Origin: Hydrogenophaga sp.
GTDB taxonomy: Bacteria > Pseudomonadota > Gammaproteobacteria > Burkholderiales > Burkholderiaceae_C
Assembly: GCA_030682835.1 (NCBI GenBank)
Contig: JAUXNG010000084.1
Location: 1 to 64,000, forward strand
Reading direction: 5' to 3'
DNA length: 64,000 bases
The notes beneath the pieces are model-generated. The model was not told where the DNA came from and did no database searches. It was given only the letters and a program-made list of their open reading frames with translations. The translations under genes were made by a program, and so were the position numbers. Below are positions 31,691 to 45,233 of this stretch, piece after piece. Numbering within the stretch: position 1 is the stretch's first letter; the number at the start of each line of letters is the position of its first letter.

Positions 31691-32710
31691 ATGAGCGCCC
31701 CCAAGGCCCAACTCGAAAAACTGCCGGCCGGCATGCAGGTGCTGCTGGTGCTCGGCGCCGTGGCCCTGGCGGCGTTTCCGTTCATTCCACTCACGGGTGG
31801 CGATTTCTACCTGCAGATGCTCTCGCAGATGATGATCCTGGCGATCTTCGCCATGAGCCTGGACCTGCTGCAGGGCGTCACCGGCATGGTCTCGCTGGGC
31901 CATGCGGCCTACTTCGGCCTGGCCGGCTACGCGCTGGCCTTTCTGACGCCGGCCGACACCCCCATCAGCCTGTGGTGGGCACTGCCCGTGTCGGCGCTGG
32001 GCGCCGGGCTGGCGGCGCTGGTGATCGGCTTCTTCGTGGTGCGCACCCACGGTATCTACTTCATCATGGTCACCATGGCGTTCGCGCAAATGGTGTTCTT
32101 CCTGTTCTTCGACAACCGGGCGCTGGGCGGCTCCGACGGCATGTACGTCAACTTCAAGCCCGATGCCACGCTGTTCGGCTGGACCGGCATCGACCTGGAA
32201 AACAAGACCAGCTTCTATTACCTCACGCTGCTGCTGCTGGTGGTCGTCTACCTGTTCCTGCGCCGTCTGCTGTTCTCGCCCTTCGGCCGGGTGCTGGCCG
32301 GCATCCGCGTGAACGAGCACCGCATGAGGGCGGTGGGCTACGGCACCTTCGGCTACAAGCTGGCGGCCTTCACGCTGGCGGGCACGCTGGCCGGCGTAGC
32401 GGGTTTCCTGTGGGCCGCGCAGACCGGCTACGTGAACCCCGAGCTGATGGGTTTTCACATGAGCGCGCACGCCATCATGATGATCATCCTCGGCGGCATG
32501 GGCAACTTTGCCGGCGCCATCGTCGGCGCGTTTGCCTTCGAGTACGTGATGCATTTTTTCAAGGACCTGCCTTACGTCGGCGACTTCCACCTGGGCAAAC
32601 ACTGGCAGCTGTGGATGGGTCTGTTCATCGTGGCGGTGGTGCTGGTGGCGCCGCGCGGCCTGCTGGGCCTGGCCGAGCGCTTCATGGCCCGCAAGGGAGC
32701 GCCCAAATGA
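31691..32710 (+). CDS. livM: Branched-chain amino acid-type ABC permease (LivM)
   Basis: 339 residues, eight to ten membrane helices. GVTGMVSLGHAAYFGLAGYA near 60-79 is the family signature, and RTHGIYFIMVTMAFAQM and NEHRMRAVGYGTFGYKLAAF are the later conserved blocks. The stop overlaps the start of the LivG-type gene by 4 bp. Confidence 0.9.
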   Translation: MSAPKAQLEKLPAGMQVLLVLGAVALAAFPFIPLTGGDFYLQMLSQMMILAIFAMSLDLLQGVTGMVSLGHAAYFGLAGYALAFLTPADTPISLWWALPVSALGAGLAALVIGFFVVRTHGIYFIMVTMAFAQMVFFLFFDNRALGGSDGMYVNFKPDATLFGWTGIDLENKTSFYYLTLLLLVVVYLFLRRLLFSPFGRVLAGIRVNEHRMRAVGYGTFGYKLAAFTLAGTLAGVAGFLWAAQTGYVNPELMGFHMSAHAIMMIILGGMGNFAGAIVGAFAFEYVMHFFKDLPYVGDFHLGKHWQLWMGLFIVAVVLVAPRGLLGLAERFMARKGAPK

Positions 32711-33468
32711 GCGCCGCCGTGTTGTCCGCCCAGCATCTCACCAAGCGCTTCGGCGGCCTGGCGGCGGTGAACGAGGTGTCGGTTGACCTGTTCCGTGACC
32801 GCATCCACGCTGTCATCGGCCCCAACGGCGCGGGCAAGTCGACGCTGACCAACCTGCTCTCGGGCGACCTGCCGCCCACCTCGGGCCGCATCACCATTGG
32901 CGGTGTCGAGACCACGGGGCGCCCGGCCGAAATGGTGTCGCGCCTGGGCCTGGGCCGCAGCTACCAAAAGACCAACATCTTTCTGCCCTTCAGCGTGTGG
33001 GACAACGTGCGCCTGGCCGCCCAGTCGCGCGAGCGGCACATGCCCTTCAACCCGCTGCACTGGTTGACCCGCGCCAGCGGGCTGGTAGGTGCCAATGCCC
33101 GCTGCGAACGCGCCATCGAACTCGCCGGCCTGCAGCACCGTGCCACCACCGTCGCCGGCACCATCAGCCACGGCGAGCAGCGCCAGCTGGAGATCGCCAT
33201 GACGCTGGCCACCGAACCCACCGTGCTGCTGCTCGACGAACCCCTGGCGGGCATGGGCCAAGCCGAGGCCGAGACCATGGTGGAACTGCTGCTCAAGATC
33301 AAAAAGGACCACGCGATGATGCTGGTCGAGCACGACATGGACGCCGTGTTCGCCCTGGCGGACCAGCTCACCGTGATGGTCAACGGCCAGGTGATCGCCA
33401 GCGGCACGCCTGCCGAGGTGCGCGCAGACCAGGGCGTGCAGGCTGCCTACCTGGGCGAGGAACACTGA
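32707..33468 (+). CDS. livG: ABC transporter ATP-binding protein (LivG)
   Basis: 253 residues. Walker A GPNGAGKST near 38-46; the short LivG-type signature is SHGEQRQLEIA near 157-167, with Walker B VLLLDEPLAGM near 175-185 and H-loop His in VEHDMD near 209. It couples ATP use to transport with the LivF-type partner that follows 2 bp later. Confidence 0.92.
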   Translation: MSAAVLSAQHLTKRFGGLAAVNEVSVDLFRDRIHAVIGPNGAGKSTLTNLLSGDLPPTSGRITIGGVETTGRPAEMVSRLGLGRSYQKTNIFLPFSVWDNVRLAAQSRERHMPFNPLHWLTRASGLVGANARCERAIELAGLQHRATTVAGTISHGEQRQLEIAMTLATEPTVLLLDEPLAGMGQAEAETMVELLLKIKKDHAMMLVEHDMDAVFALADQLTVMVNGQVIASGTPAEVRADQGVQAAYLGEEH

Positions 33469-33470
33469 GC

Positions 33471-34190
33471 ATGAGCACCACCACCCCGCTGATCCAGGCC
33501 ACCGGCCTGCATACCCATTACGGCGCCAGCCACATCCTGCGCGGCATCGACTTCACCGTCGGCCAGGGCCAGACGATTGGCCTCATGGGTCGCAACGGCA
33601 TGGGCAAGAGCACCTTGCTCAAATCCATCATGGGCATCGTCAAGCCCAGCGGCGGCAGCGTGCACATCAAGGGCCGCGCCATGACAGGTGCCCCCACCTT
33701 TGAAGTGGCCCGCCTGGGGCTGGCCTACGTGCCCGAAGGCCGCGGCATCTTCGGCAACCTCAGCGTGAAGGAAAACCTGGTGATGGCCGCCGGCCCGGGC
33801 ACCAAGGGGCAGCGAGATTGGACGTACGAACGCGTGCTCGACACCTTCCCGCGCCTGTCCGAACGCCTGAACCACGGCGGCCAGCAACTCAGCGGCGGCG
33901 AGCAGCAGATGCTCACCATCGGCCGCGCGCTCATGACCAACCCCGACGTGCTGATCCTCGACGAAGCCACCGAAGGCCTGGCGCCCCTGATCGCGCGCGA
34001 GATCTGGCGCATCTGCGGCCTGATCCGCGAGAGCGGCATCAGCAGCGTGATCGTGGACAAGAACTGGAAACACGTCACCCAGATCACCGACCGCAACGTG
34101 ATCTTGGTGAAGGGCGAGGTGGTGTTCGAGGGCTCGTCGGACGAGCTGCTGGGCAAGCCTGAGTTGCTGGAGCAGTACCTGGGGGTGTGA
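33471..34190 (+). CDS. livF: ABC transporter ATP-binding protein (LivF)
   Basis: 239 residues. Walker A GRNGMGKST near 41-49, signature LSGGEQQMLTIGRAL near 143-157, Walker B VLILDEATEGL near 163-173. The usual H-loop His is replaced: the expected position reads VDKNW, a substitution seen in some LivF-type subunits. Last gene of the operon. Confidence 0.92.
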   Translation: MSTTTPLIQATGLHTHYGASHILRGIDFTVGQGQTIGLMGRNGMGKSTLLKSIMGIVKPSGGSVHIKGRAMTGAPTFEVARLGLAYVPEGRGIFGNLSVKENLVMAAGPGTKGQRDWTYERVLDTFPRLSERLNHGGQQLSGGEQQMLTIGRALMTNPDVLILDEATEGLAPLIAREIWRICGLIRESGISSVIVDKNWKHVTQITDRNVILVKGEVVFEGSSDELLGKPELLEQYLGV

Positions 34191-34228
34191 GCTTCCGTTT
34201 GCTTCGCCGGTCGTGGCGGGTGGGTGTG

Positions 34229-34376
34229 GGCAGGAGGTTCGGGCGTGCGTTCTCCGTTCCATCTCGCGGGCGTCTACCCGGGTTCGCCGCTGTTGCTTCG
34301 TCAATGGGTTTTGTGGTCCGCTGACAGGTGGGCAACCGCGAATGGGAACTGCGCCCGCACACCCGAACCTCCTACC
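34229..34376. repeat. Long imperfect inverted repeat in a 488-bp gap
   Basis: The arms 34229-34249 and 34356-34376 are inverted copies built on AGGAGGTTCGGG, about 106 bp apart. The gap 34191-34678 between the livF-type gene and the IclR-type gene holds no convincing gene; it has this inverted repeat and a hexamer repeat at 34635. It may be the remnant of a small mobile repeat. Confidence 0.4.
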
Positions 34377-34634
34377 CCGGTGCGACCTGGGTGCGCCTGC
34401 AGAAAGCCCGTCACGGGCACTTTGCATCTTTCGTCTTCGACGGTGCGCCCACATGCCCATCAAGGACGGTCGCGGTATCCCCGGGCGCAGGCCCGATTCG
34501 CCGTTGCCACAGCTTTAGCGTGCCCATCACGGTGTTGACGCAGTGATGCAAACTTGTACACATAGTCGACGGCGAGCGTGGGCTGGAGAACGGGGGTGCC
34601 GCCACCGGCCTGCGCGAGGTGCAAGCCAACCCAT

Positions 34635-34672
34635 CCCCGCTCCCGCTCCCGCTCCCGGTCCCGGTCCCGGTC
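34635..34672 (+). repeat. Hexanucleotide tandem repeat
   Basis: CCCGCT units followed by CCCGGT units, about six in all, end just before the stop codon of the IclR-type regulator. It is a simple-sequence tract that could vary in length. Confidence 0.7.
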
Positions 34673-34678
34673 GAGAAA

Positions 34679-36764
<2,086 letters not shown>

Positions 36765-36812
36765 GAAAACTGTCACGCGTGCGCCTCAAGCACGTCGTGG
36801 CTTGGCGGTACA

Positions 36813-36828
36813 TTGACGTAAACGTCAA
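36813..36828. promoter_or_regulatory. Perfect palindrome TTGACGT-AA-ACGTCAA
   Basis: A 7-2-7 inverted repeat ends 12 bp before the CoA-transferase start codon. It resembles MerR-type operators described for branched-chain amino acid and fatty-acid degradation genes in proteobacteria (LiuR-type). No MerR-type gene is in the window, so the regulator would act in trans. Confidence 0.55.
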
Positions 36829-36839
36829 CCCTCACCGCC

Positions 36840-37760
36840 ATGCCCACATCTGATTCAGCCTCAGCCACTAAGCCCCTCAAACCCCTGCGCGGCGTGCGCG
36901 TGCTCAGCCTCGCGCTCAACCTGCCCGGCCCTGCGGCGCTGATGCGGCTGAAGGCGATGGGCGCCACCTGCGTCAAGGCCGAACCGCCCGGGCCGAAGGG
37001 CGCGCCGGCCGGCACCAGTGGCGACCCCATGGGCCAGTACAACCCGACGGCCTACGCCACGCTGCACGACGGCATCAAAGGCATCACCATTGACCTCAAA
37101 AGCGACAAGGGACAGGCAGCCCTGCACAAGGAACTGGCCCGCACCGATGTGCTGCTGACCTCGTTCCGGCCCTCGGCACTGGTCAAGCTCGGGCTGGAGT
37201 GGAAATCCCTGCGCAAGCGGTACCCGGCACTGTCGGTGGTGGCCATCGTCGGTGCGCCCGGCGTGCGCGCGGAAGAACCCGGCCACGACCTGACCTACCT
37301 GGCCGACGCCGGCCTGGTGACGGGGCTGGACCTGCCCGCCACCCTGTTCGCCGACATGGCGGGCGCCCTGATGGCCAGCGAAGCGACCTTGAAGGCCGTA
37401 CTGGCCCAGAAGACCAGCGGCAAGGGAACGTTCCAGGAAGTGGCCCTGTCGGACGCCGCGCAGTGGCTGGCCCTGCCGCGCACCTGGGGGCTCACACAGC
37501 CCAGCGGGGCCGTGGGAGGCGCCCACGCCGGCTACCGCGTCTACCCCTGCAAAGACGGCCGCGTCGCCGTGGCTGCGCTGGAACCCCATTTCGCGGCCTC
37601 GCTGTGCGCCGCCGCCAGCGTGCCCCTGCGCGACATGCGAACCCTGTTCCACCCCGACACGCACGCGACGATCGCCAGCTTCCTGCTAGGCCAGACGAGG
37701 CGCGAACTGGAATTGCTGGCGCTGGCGCAAGACATTCCCCTGCACACCCTGCCCCACTGA
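36840..37760 (+). CDS. CaiB/BaiF-family CoA-transferase or racemase
   Basis: 306 residues, shorter than the usual 380-430. The N-terminal half has the family pattern (LRGVRVLSLALNLPGPAAL near 16-34, KGITIDLKSDKGQAAL near 79-94), then GHDLTYLADAG near 146-156 and LFADMAGALMASEATLKAVL. Members move CoA between acids or racemise acyl-CoAs. The reduced length suggests loss of part of the second subdomain; whether it is active is not clear. A palindromic operator lies just upstream. Confidence 0.75.
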   Translation: MPTSDSASATKPLKPLRGVRVLSLALNLPGPAALMRLKAMGATCVKAEPPGPKGAPAGTSGDPMGQYNPTAYATLHDGIKGITIDLKSDKGQAALHKELARTDVLLTSFRPSALVKLGLEWKSLRKRYPALSVVAIVGAPGVRAEEPGHDLTYLADAGLVTGLDLPATLFADMAGALMASEATLKAVLAQKTSGKGTFQEVALSDAAQWLALPRTWGLTQPSGAVGGAHAGYRVYPCKDGRVAVAALEPHFAASLCAAASVPLRDMRTLFHPDTHATIASFLLGQTRRELELLALAQDIPLHTLPH

Positions 37761-37775
37761 AGGCGGCCTGTGCAC

Positions 37776-38411
37776 TCAGCGCTGGGTCGTGTCCGGCGCC
37801 AGTACGCGCTGCGCCCACCCGGGCATGGAATCGGCCTGCCAGACCAGGGCGCCGGCCCGAAACCGCGCCACCAGCCGGGGCGGCTGAAAGTCCTCGCCCG
37901 GGGGTTGGGAGGTGTCGTACAGCAGCGCCAGATCGGCGCGGCGTACCGCCACCCCGAGGTGCCGCACCGTGCGTGGATAGCGGCTCAGCACCCGCTCAGG
38001 CGGGACCGGGTGACCACCCTCTTCCACCCGCTGGGCCACGCGCCCCAGCAACTGCTGCGGGTCGTCGACACACACCACCAGCAGCACCACCGCGAACCCG
38101 GCACGCTTCGCCGCCGCCATGAGGTCGAGCTTGGAGGTGTGGGAAAACACGGTCTCACTGGCGAAAGAGCGTCCTTCTCCCAGACACTGCACCCGGCGCG
38201 CATCGGCCCAGAGGCGGGCCTGCCGTGAACGTTCGGCGGGCTCAACCAGGTGCTGCAGCTGCGCCGCCTCGTGAAGATCGGCGTTCACGAACTCGGCCGA
38301 AGGCGGAATCAGGCCTTCGTGCACCGCTGCACGGTACAGGGTGGATTTGCCGGCACCGTTCGGGCCCGCCAGCAGATAGAAGACCGGAGCAGTCAAACCG
38401 GCAATACGCAA
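37776..38411 (-). CDS. Zeta-toxin family kinase
   Basis: 211 residues from a TTG start at 38411. Walker A LLAGPNGAGKSTLYR near 13-27, an Asp in NADLHEA near 43-49 where zeta toxins hold their catalytic Asp, and the ETVFSH block near 85-90. Zeta toxins phosphorylate UDP-N-acetylglucosamine or related nucleotide sugars and block cell-wall synthesis. The gene starts 33 bp after the stop codon of a ParD-like antitoxin gene on the same strand, so they form a toxin-antitoxin pair. No strong ribosome-binding site precedes the TTG, which may keep toxin levels below antitoxin levels. Confidence 0.8.
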   Translation of the reverse strand: MRIAGLTAPVFYLLAGPNGAGKSTLYRAAVHEGLIPPSAEFVNADLHEAAQLQHLVEPAERSRQARLWADARRVQCLGEGRSFASETVFSHTSKLDLMAAAKRAGFAVVLLVVCVDDPQQLLGRVAQRVEEGGHPVPPERVLSRYPRTVRHLGVAVRRADLALLYDTSQPPGEDFQPPRLVARFRAGALVWQADSMPGWAQRVLAPDTTQR

Positions 38412-38444
38412 GAAAGAGAAAAAGCGAAAGTGGCCGGGATGGCG

Positions 38445-38792
38445 TCAGGCGGCGCGAGGCAGCGGGGCACCGGCGCGCTCGCGGTTGGCGTTCACCGTAC
38501 TCCGCACGGCCTCTGCCAGGCGGCCGGAGGTGTCCGCGTCAGCAAATCGCGCCTCAATCGCGTTGAGCGATTCGTCCGCCGTGTCGCCGCGCTGGCGCGC
38601 GTCGTAGCGAGCAATGGCCTCACGGGCTTCCTGCACGGTCAGGCCGGTCTCGTCGGCAATGCGGCCCAGGGTCGCCCAGTATTCGATCTGGCCCGCCACC
38701 GAACGCCGCTGCGGCTGGGCAGCCTCGCGTGCCTGCTGCACCAGGGCGGCGGACAATTTCACAGAAGAAAACGGGCGGGGGGATGCGGCCAT
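38445..38792 (-). CDS. ParD-like antitoxin partner of the zeta toxin
   Basis: 115 residues. The N-terminal part (VKLSAALVQQAREAAQPQRRS) looks like a ribbon-helix-helix DNA-binding unit of the ParD-like type, with SVAGQIEYWATLGR near 31-44; the C-terminal part is charged and helical and would wrap the toxin. AAGGAG lies 6 nt before the ATG, much stronger than the toxin's start signal. It is the first gene of the pair. Confidence 0.72.
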   Translation of the reverse strand: MAASPRPFSSVKLSAALVQQAREAAQPQRRSVAGQIEYWATLGRIADETGLTVQEAREAIARYDARQRGDTADESLNAIEARFADADTSGRLAEAVRSTVNANRERAGAPLPRAA

Positions 38793-38879
38793 CAGAACTC
38801 CTTGATGGCGCATTTTGCGCCATATTGGCTTTTTATGCTATTGGGATAATAAAACCCTGTCAGCAAGCGATTCAAGAAC

Positions 38880-39548
38880 ATGAGAAAACAAGGCAATGTC
38901 GTTCGCTGGGATGAAGCCAAAGGCTTCGGCTTCATCGAGAGCCCCCAGTCCGGTGCACACCTGTTCTTTCACATCCGAGACTGGCGCGCTGCCGGCTCGC
39001 CCGCGCTGCGGACCTCGGTCAGCTTTGAAGAGATACACGTCGGCGGCAAGGGGCCCCGGGCCATGGATGTGCGCCCAACCACAACCGCAACCGCGCCACT
39101 TGCAGGCCGTCAACCCAGCACCGGCCCGGACCGACGTGTCAATCGCGCCGTGCGCGGCAGTGCCAAGCGTCCGACCCTCCCCAACAGCAGCGCCGGACCA
39201 GCAGTCGCACTCATGACCATCTGGCTGGCATTTCTGGTGGGCGGTGTGGTGCTGGGCCGCCTGAACTGGTCGATCCTGCCGGTGGCGATGCTGCTCAACC
39301 TGGCCACGTTCTACCTGTACTGGCAGGACAAGTTCGCTGCCAGCAAAGGCAGGTGGCGCACCACCGAAGACACGCTGCACCTGTTCGGGCTGCTCGGTGG
39401 CTGGCCTGGCGCGTGGTTCGCCCACCAGATCCTGCGGCACAAATCGGCCAAACAGGCGTTTCGCAACGTCTATTGGGCAACCGCATTGGTCAACGTGGTC
39501 GCGCTGGCGGCTTGGGTGCTGCTGCCCTGGCTAACCTTGCTCCCTTGA
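38880..39548 (+). CDS. Cold-shock domain-DUF1294 membrane protein
   Basis: 222 residues. An N-terminal cold-shock-like OB fold (GNVVRWDEAKGFGFIE near 5-20, LFFHIRDWR near 28-36) precedes a linker and a C-terminal DUF1294 domain with three membrane helices (about 112-132, 135-150, 195-215) and DKFAASKGRWRTTEDTLH near 152-169. DUF1294 proteins fused to cold-shock domains are common in proteobacteria; function is unknown, perhaps RNA binding at the membrane. It is divergent from the toxin-antitoxin pair. Confidence 0.85.
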   Translation: MRKQGNVVRWDEAKGFGFIESPQSGAHLFFHIRDWRAAGSPALRTSVSFEEIHVGGKGPRAMDVRPTTTATAPLAGRQPSTGPDRRVNRAVRGSAKRPTLPNSSAGPAVALMTIWLAFLVGGVVLGRLNWSILPVAMLLNLATFYLYWQDKFAASKGRWRTTEDTLHLFGLLGGWPGAWFAHQILRHKSAKQAFRNVYWATALVNVVALAAWVLLPWLTLLP

Positions 39549-39596
39549 TACCGCCGAGCCAACCGGAAACGCACCCGGCCTTGGAGCGACCCACGT

Positions 39597-42044
<2,448 letters not shown>

Positions 42045-42170
42045 GGGCAGCAATCGGGGGATAACCCGCAAGTGTACGGTTGAAGCCCTGACCCGCACAG
42101 TGAAAGGGCTACCCGCCGGGCGGCTGGACAGCCCCGGCCGCCGGGCGCTTCAACGCCGGTGATGGTCGGC

Positions 42171-42368
42171 TCAGAGGTCTTTCAGCGCGGCGGCAATGTG
42201 CGCCCCGAACACGGCCGGGTCACCCAGCGCCTGGGCGTTCATGAGCGCGAGTTTCACCAGAAACAGCTCGGATCTTTCCGGGCCAGCCTGGTCGATCGCG
42301 GTGGCCAGGGCGTCGTAGACCTGTTCCAGGCCCGCAATGTCGAGAACGGGGGACGGTGTGTGGCTCAT
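42171..42368 (-). CDS. DUF2783 small protein
   Basis: 65 residues (MSHTPSPVLDIAGLEQVYDA...), helical, with the DUF2783 pattern ALATAIDQAGPERSELFLVK near 21-40. It starts 2 bp after the stop codon of the FAD monooxygenase gene; DUF2783 genes are regularly found next to such monooxygenases, which suggests a small accessory subunit or stability factor. No biochemical role is known. Confidence 0.75.
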   Translation of the reverse strand: MSHTPSPVLDIAGLEQVYDALATAIDQAGPERSELFLVKLALMNAQALGDPAVFGAHIAAALKDL

Positions 42369-42370
42369 GT

Positions 42371-44104
42371 TCAGGCTCCGGTGACTGGGGCGGTGGCGGT
42401 GAGGCCGGCGGCGGTGCCCATGGCGGCGCGCAGGCGCGTGGCGTCCAGGCTCATCCAGCGGGCGCACACGTGCTGGTCAGGGCGCAGCAGGTAAGCGCCG
42501 CCGGCGCCGCGCAGGCCGTAGCGCTGGCGCAGGTGGCCGCTGGCGTCGGGCAGGGTCTGATCGGCACCAACCACGGACTGGACCGCGCCCGGTTGCTGAC
42601 CCGTCACGGCCAGCACGCGCACCAGCAGGCCGCGGCTGCGGCAATCGTTCACCACCGCCATCAGAGGCTCGGGAATCGCCTCGGCATCGGTCACGTAGAG
42701 CAGCGTAAAGGCGTGGTCCAGGTGGTCGAGCAGGTGGTCGTCGGCCGCCAGGCGCACGTTCTGTGGCGGCGCGCCGTGGCCGGGGCCGGCCTTGAACAGC
42801 GCGTCGTCGTCGCCCGCACTGTTGAGCGCGGAGTCCGTGTACTCGTGGGGGCGCGAGGTGCGCCAGTGGTAGAGCGGCCCCACAAAAGGCTGGGTGAGCG
42901 AGAGCGAGAGCACCGCGTCGCGCAGCAGACGAAAGCCCCGGCTGGGTGGCGTCATGAAGCGCGTGCTCTTGCCCGCTTCGTCGATGATCTCGCGCGCCGC
43001 CGCCACGCGCTCGGCGCTGTAGCTGGCCAGCAGCGCATCGGGCGCCACGCCGCGCGCCACCAGCGCCAGGCGCCAGGCCAGGGCCTGGGCGTCCTGAAAG
43101 CCGGTGTTGGCGCCGCGCACGCCGAAGATGGGCAGCAGGTGGGCGGCGTCGCCGGTGAAGAGAACGCGGCCGGCGCGGTAGTCCGGCAGGGTCAGCGTGC
43201 GGGCGGAATACACCGAACACCAGTCCATTTCCCAACGCACGCCGGCGTGGCCGATCATGGCCAGCTGCGCGTCGATGCGGTTCTTGAGCGATTCGGGCGC
43301 CAGCGCCTGCTCGGGCGTCTCATTGGCCGGCAGCTGGTAGTCCACCCGCCAGATGCCGTGGGGCTCGCGGTGCATCAGGATGGTGTTGCCGGGGTTCCAC
43401 TCGGGGTCGAAGAAGGCCAGGCGCTCGGTGGGCAGCGGCAGGTCGATGCGGATGTCGGCAATCACGAAGCGGCCCTCGTAAGAGGCGCCTTCGAGCTTCA
43501 GGCCCAGCAGCGTGCGGATGGCCGAGCGCGCGCCGTCGGCGGCCACCAGCCAGTCGGCCTCCAGCCTGTAAGGGCCTTCCGGCGTGTCCACTTCCAGCCG
43601 GGCCGTGCGCTCGCCCTGCTCCACCGCCAGCACGCGGTTGCCCCAGCGCAGCTCGATCAGCGGGCTGGCCATCGCGGCGTCCACCAGGTATTCCTCCAGG
43701 TACTGCTGCTGCAGGTTGATCATGGGGAAGAAGCGATCATCCGGGTCGTGCGGCGCCTCCATGCGGAACACGCGCTGGCCGCGGTAGAAAGAATTGCCGA
43801 AGCGCCACGGCAGGCCGCTGGCGCTCACGCGGTCGGCCACGCCCACCTGCTGCAGGATCTCCATGGAGCGGCGTGTGAACACGATGGCGCGGCTGCCTTC
43901 GGACACCTGGCGCTCCGACTCCAGCACCACGCTTTTGACGCCATGGCGCGCCAGTTCCAGCGCCGCCACCAGCCCGATGGGGCCGGCGCCCCCGATCACC
44001 ACGGAGTGGCGCTGCGCCTGCGGGTGCTCAGAAGGCAGCCAGGCGTCGAACACCTGGTACTGGTAATAAATGGATGGCCGGGGTTCGGCGTGGGGCTGGT
44101 GCAT
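42371..44104 (-). CDS. FAD-dependent aromatic-ring monooxygenase (MhpA-like)
   Basis: 577 residues. FAD-binding VVIGGAGPIGLVAALELARHG near 35-55 (the GxGxxG core is GAGPIG), DG motif VAADGARSAIR near 184-194 and the GD motif VLFTGDAAHLLPIFGVRGAN near 313-332. A C-terminal thioredoxin-like domain (about 430-577) is typical of group A phenol and 3-(3-hydroxyphenyl)propionate hydroxylases. The substrate is probably a hydroxylated aromatic acid. AGGAGA precedes the ATG. It forms an operon with DUF2783 and is next to a LuxR-type regulator. Confidence 0.85.
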   Translation of the reverse strand: MHQPHAEPRPSIYYQYQVFDAWLPSEHPQAQRHSVVIGGAGPIGLVAALELARHGVKSVVLESERQVSEGSRAIVFTRRSMEILQQVGVADRVSASGLPWRFGNSFYRGQRVFRMEAPHDPDDRFFPMINLQQQYLEEYLVDAAMASPLIELRWGNRVLAVEQGERTARLEVDTPEGPYRLEADWLVAADGARSAIRTLLGLKLEGASYEGRFVIADIRIDLPLPTERLAFFDPEWNPGNTILMHREPHGIWRVDYQLPANETPEQALAPESLKNRIDAQLAMIGHAGVRWEMDWCSVYSARTLTLPDYRAGRVLFTGDAAHLLPIFGVRGANTGFQDAQALAWRLALVARGVAPDALLASYSAERVAAAREIIDEAGKSTRFMTPPSRGFRLLRDAVLSLSLTQPFVGPLYHWRTSRPHEYTDSALNSAGDDDALFKAGPGHGAPPQNVRLAADDHLLDHLDHAFTLLYVTDAEAIPEPLMAVVNDCRSRGLLVRVLAVTGQQPGAVQSVVGADQTLPDASGHLRQRYGLRGAGGAYLLRPDQHVCARWMSLDATRLRAAMGTAAGLTATAPVTGA

Positions 44105-44209
44105 GGGGCTCTCCTGCGACGGGGTGCGGACGTGCTGCGAAGTGTATGCACCGCTCAGCCGCCGCATGTCCCCGGAAAGGGACATGAACCGCGCCTGGGG
44201 CTGTGCGGT

Positions 44210-45049
44210 TCAGGTCGAGCCTGCCGGCTCGATCAGCAGCGCCATCAGTTCACGCTGACCCGACACACCCAGCTTGCGGCAGACCCGCTTCACGTAGGTC
44301 TGCGCGCTCGTGAGCGTCAGCCCGAGCTGCTGCGCCATCGCATCGGTGGTGCAGCCTCGCATGAGGCAGCGCAGTACGTCGTGGTCGCGCTGCGTCAGTT
44401 GCGGCGCACGCTGGCTCAGCCGGGCCAGCAGCAGGTCCGGCAGGTCCTGCTGCAGCGCCTGGCCGGTGTGGTGCAGGCGCACGGCGTGCACGATCAGCGG
44501 CGCGAAGGCTTCCACCAGCGCAATGGCGGCGTCATCGAACGGCCCGTGCTCGACGCCGCGGTACAGGTTCACCGACAACCATCGACGGCCCTCGAACAGC
44601 GCCAGGATGGCCAGGCGCTCGGCCACCTGCGGCAGTTCGTAGCAGATGCGGCGGTAGTCCGGGTGGGCAATATCGGCACCGCACTGGCGGTGCAGCACAA
44701 TGCGGGGCTCCGCTGCGCTGGCCTTTCGGGCGGCGGCCAGTTCGGTGCGCATCACGGTGGCGCTGCCGTCGAGCCGGTAGAAGCGCGACACATAGGCCTC
44801 GGAAATGTCGGGCAGCGCCTGCGTGCGCGAGCGGTCGCCCACCGCCACGATGCGGGGGCGGCCCTGACCCTCGAAGGAAAAAATGGTGCACTGCGCCAGC
44901 GGCACGTGCACGCCGATCAGGCGCAGCAGGTCTTCGGCAACGGCGTGGCGGTCCCCCAGGCCGAGCTTCTGCAGCAGGGCCGTGGCCTGCACCAGCGACA
45001 CCGCCACGTCGGCGGATGCCCGGGCGCCCAGAATCCAGTGACTGATCAT
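44210..45049 (-). CDS. LuxR-family transcriptional regulator
   Basis: About 279 residues (an alternative GTG start at 45058 adds three). The C-terminal helix-turn-helix is [20 protein letters not shown] near 218-237, then [16 protein letters not shown], the recognition helix region. The N-terminal 200 residues form a ligand-binding GAF-like domain without recognised motif. It lies 105 bp upstream of the FAD monooxygenase gene on the same strand and probably controls it. No strong ribosome-binding site is visible. Confidence 0.75.
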   Translation of the reverse strand: MISHWILGARASADVAVSLVQATALLQKLGLGDRHAVAEDLLRLIGVHVPLAQCTIFSFEGQGRPRIVAVGDRSRTQALPDISEAYVSRFYRLDGSATVMRTELAAARKASAAEPRIVLHRQCGADIAHPDYRRICYELPQVAERLAILALFEGRRWLSVNLYRGVEHGPFDDAAIALVEAFAPLIVHAVRLHHTGQALQQDLPDLLLARLSQRAPQLTQRDHDVLRCLMRGCTTDAMAQQLGLTLTSAQTYVKRVCRKLGVSGQRELMALLIEPAGST

Positions 45050-45073
45050 GGCGGGCACTGTACTAGCATGTCA

Positions 45074-45145
45074 CACCCCCGCGCCGCTTCGCGTCACCCC
45101 CTCCGGGGGCGGCACCTGCGGGCCGGGAAACCCGGACCCATGGTG
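45074..45145 (+). repeat. Dispersed intergenic repeat, copy A
   Basis: Starts CACCCCCGCGCCGCTTCGCG and continues with a CCCCC-TCCG-GGGG hairpin and a GCGGGCCGGG block. It matches copies at 52609-52686 (same strand) and 63779-63849 (opposite strand) over their whole length. It sits between the LuxR-type gene and the enoyl-CoA hydratase start. Confidence 0.75.
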
Positions 45146-45233
45146 CCTCTGGCCGGCCCGCACGCTGCGTTGCGGGTGGTGGCCGAGCGCCCTGGCAGGT
45201 CACAGGCCCCGCATCACAACATCGGAGACACGC

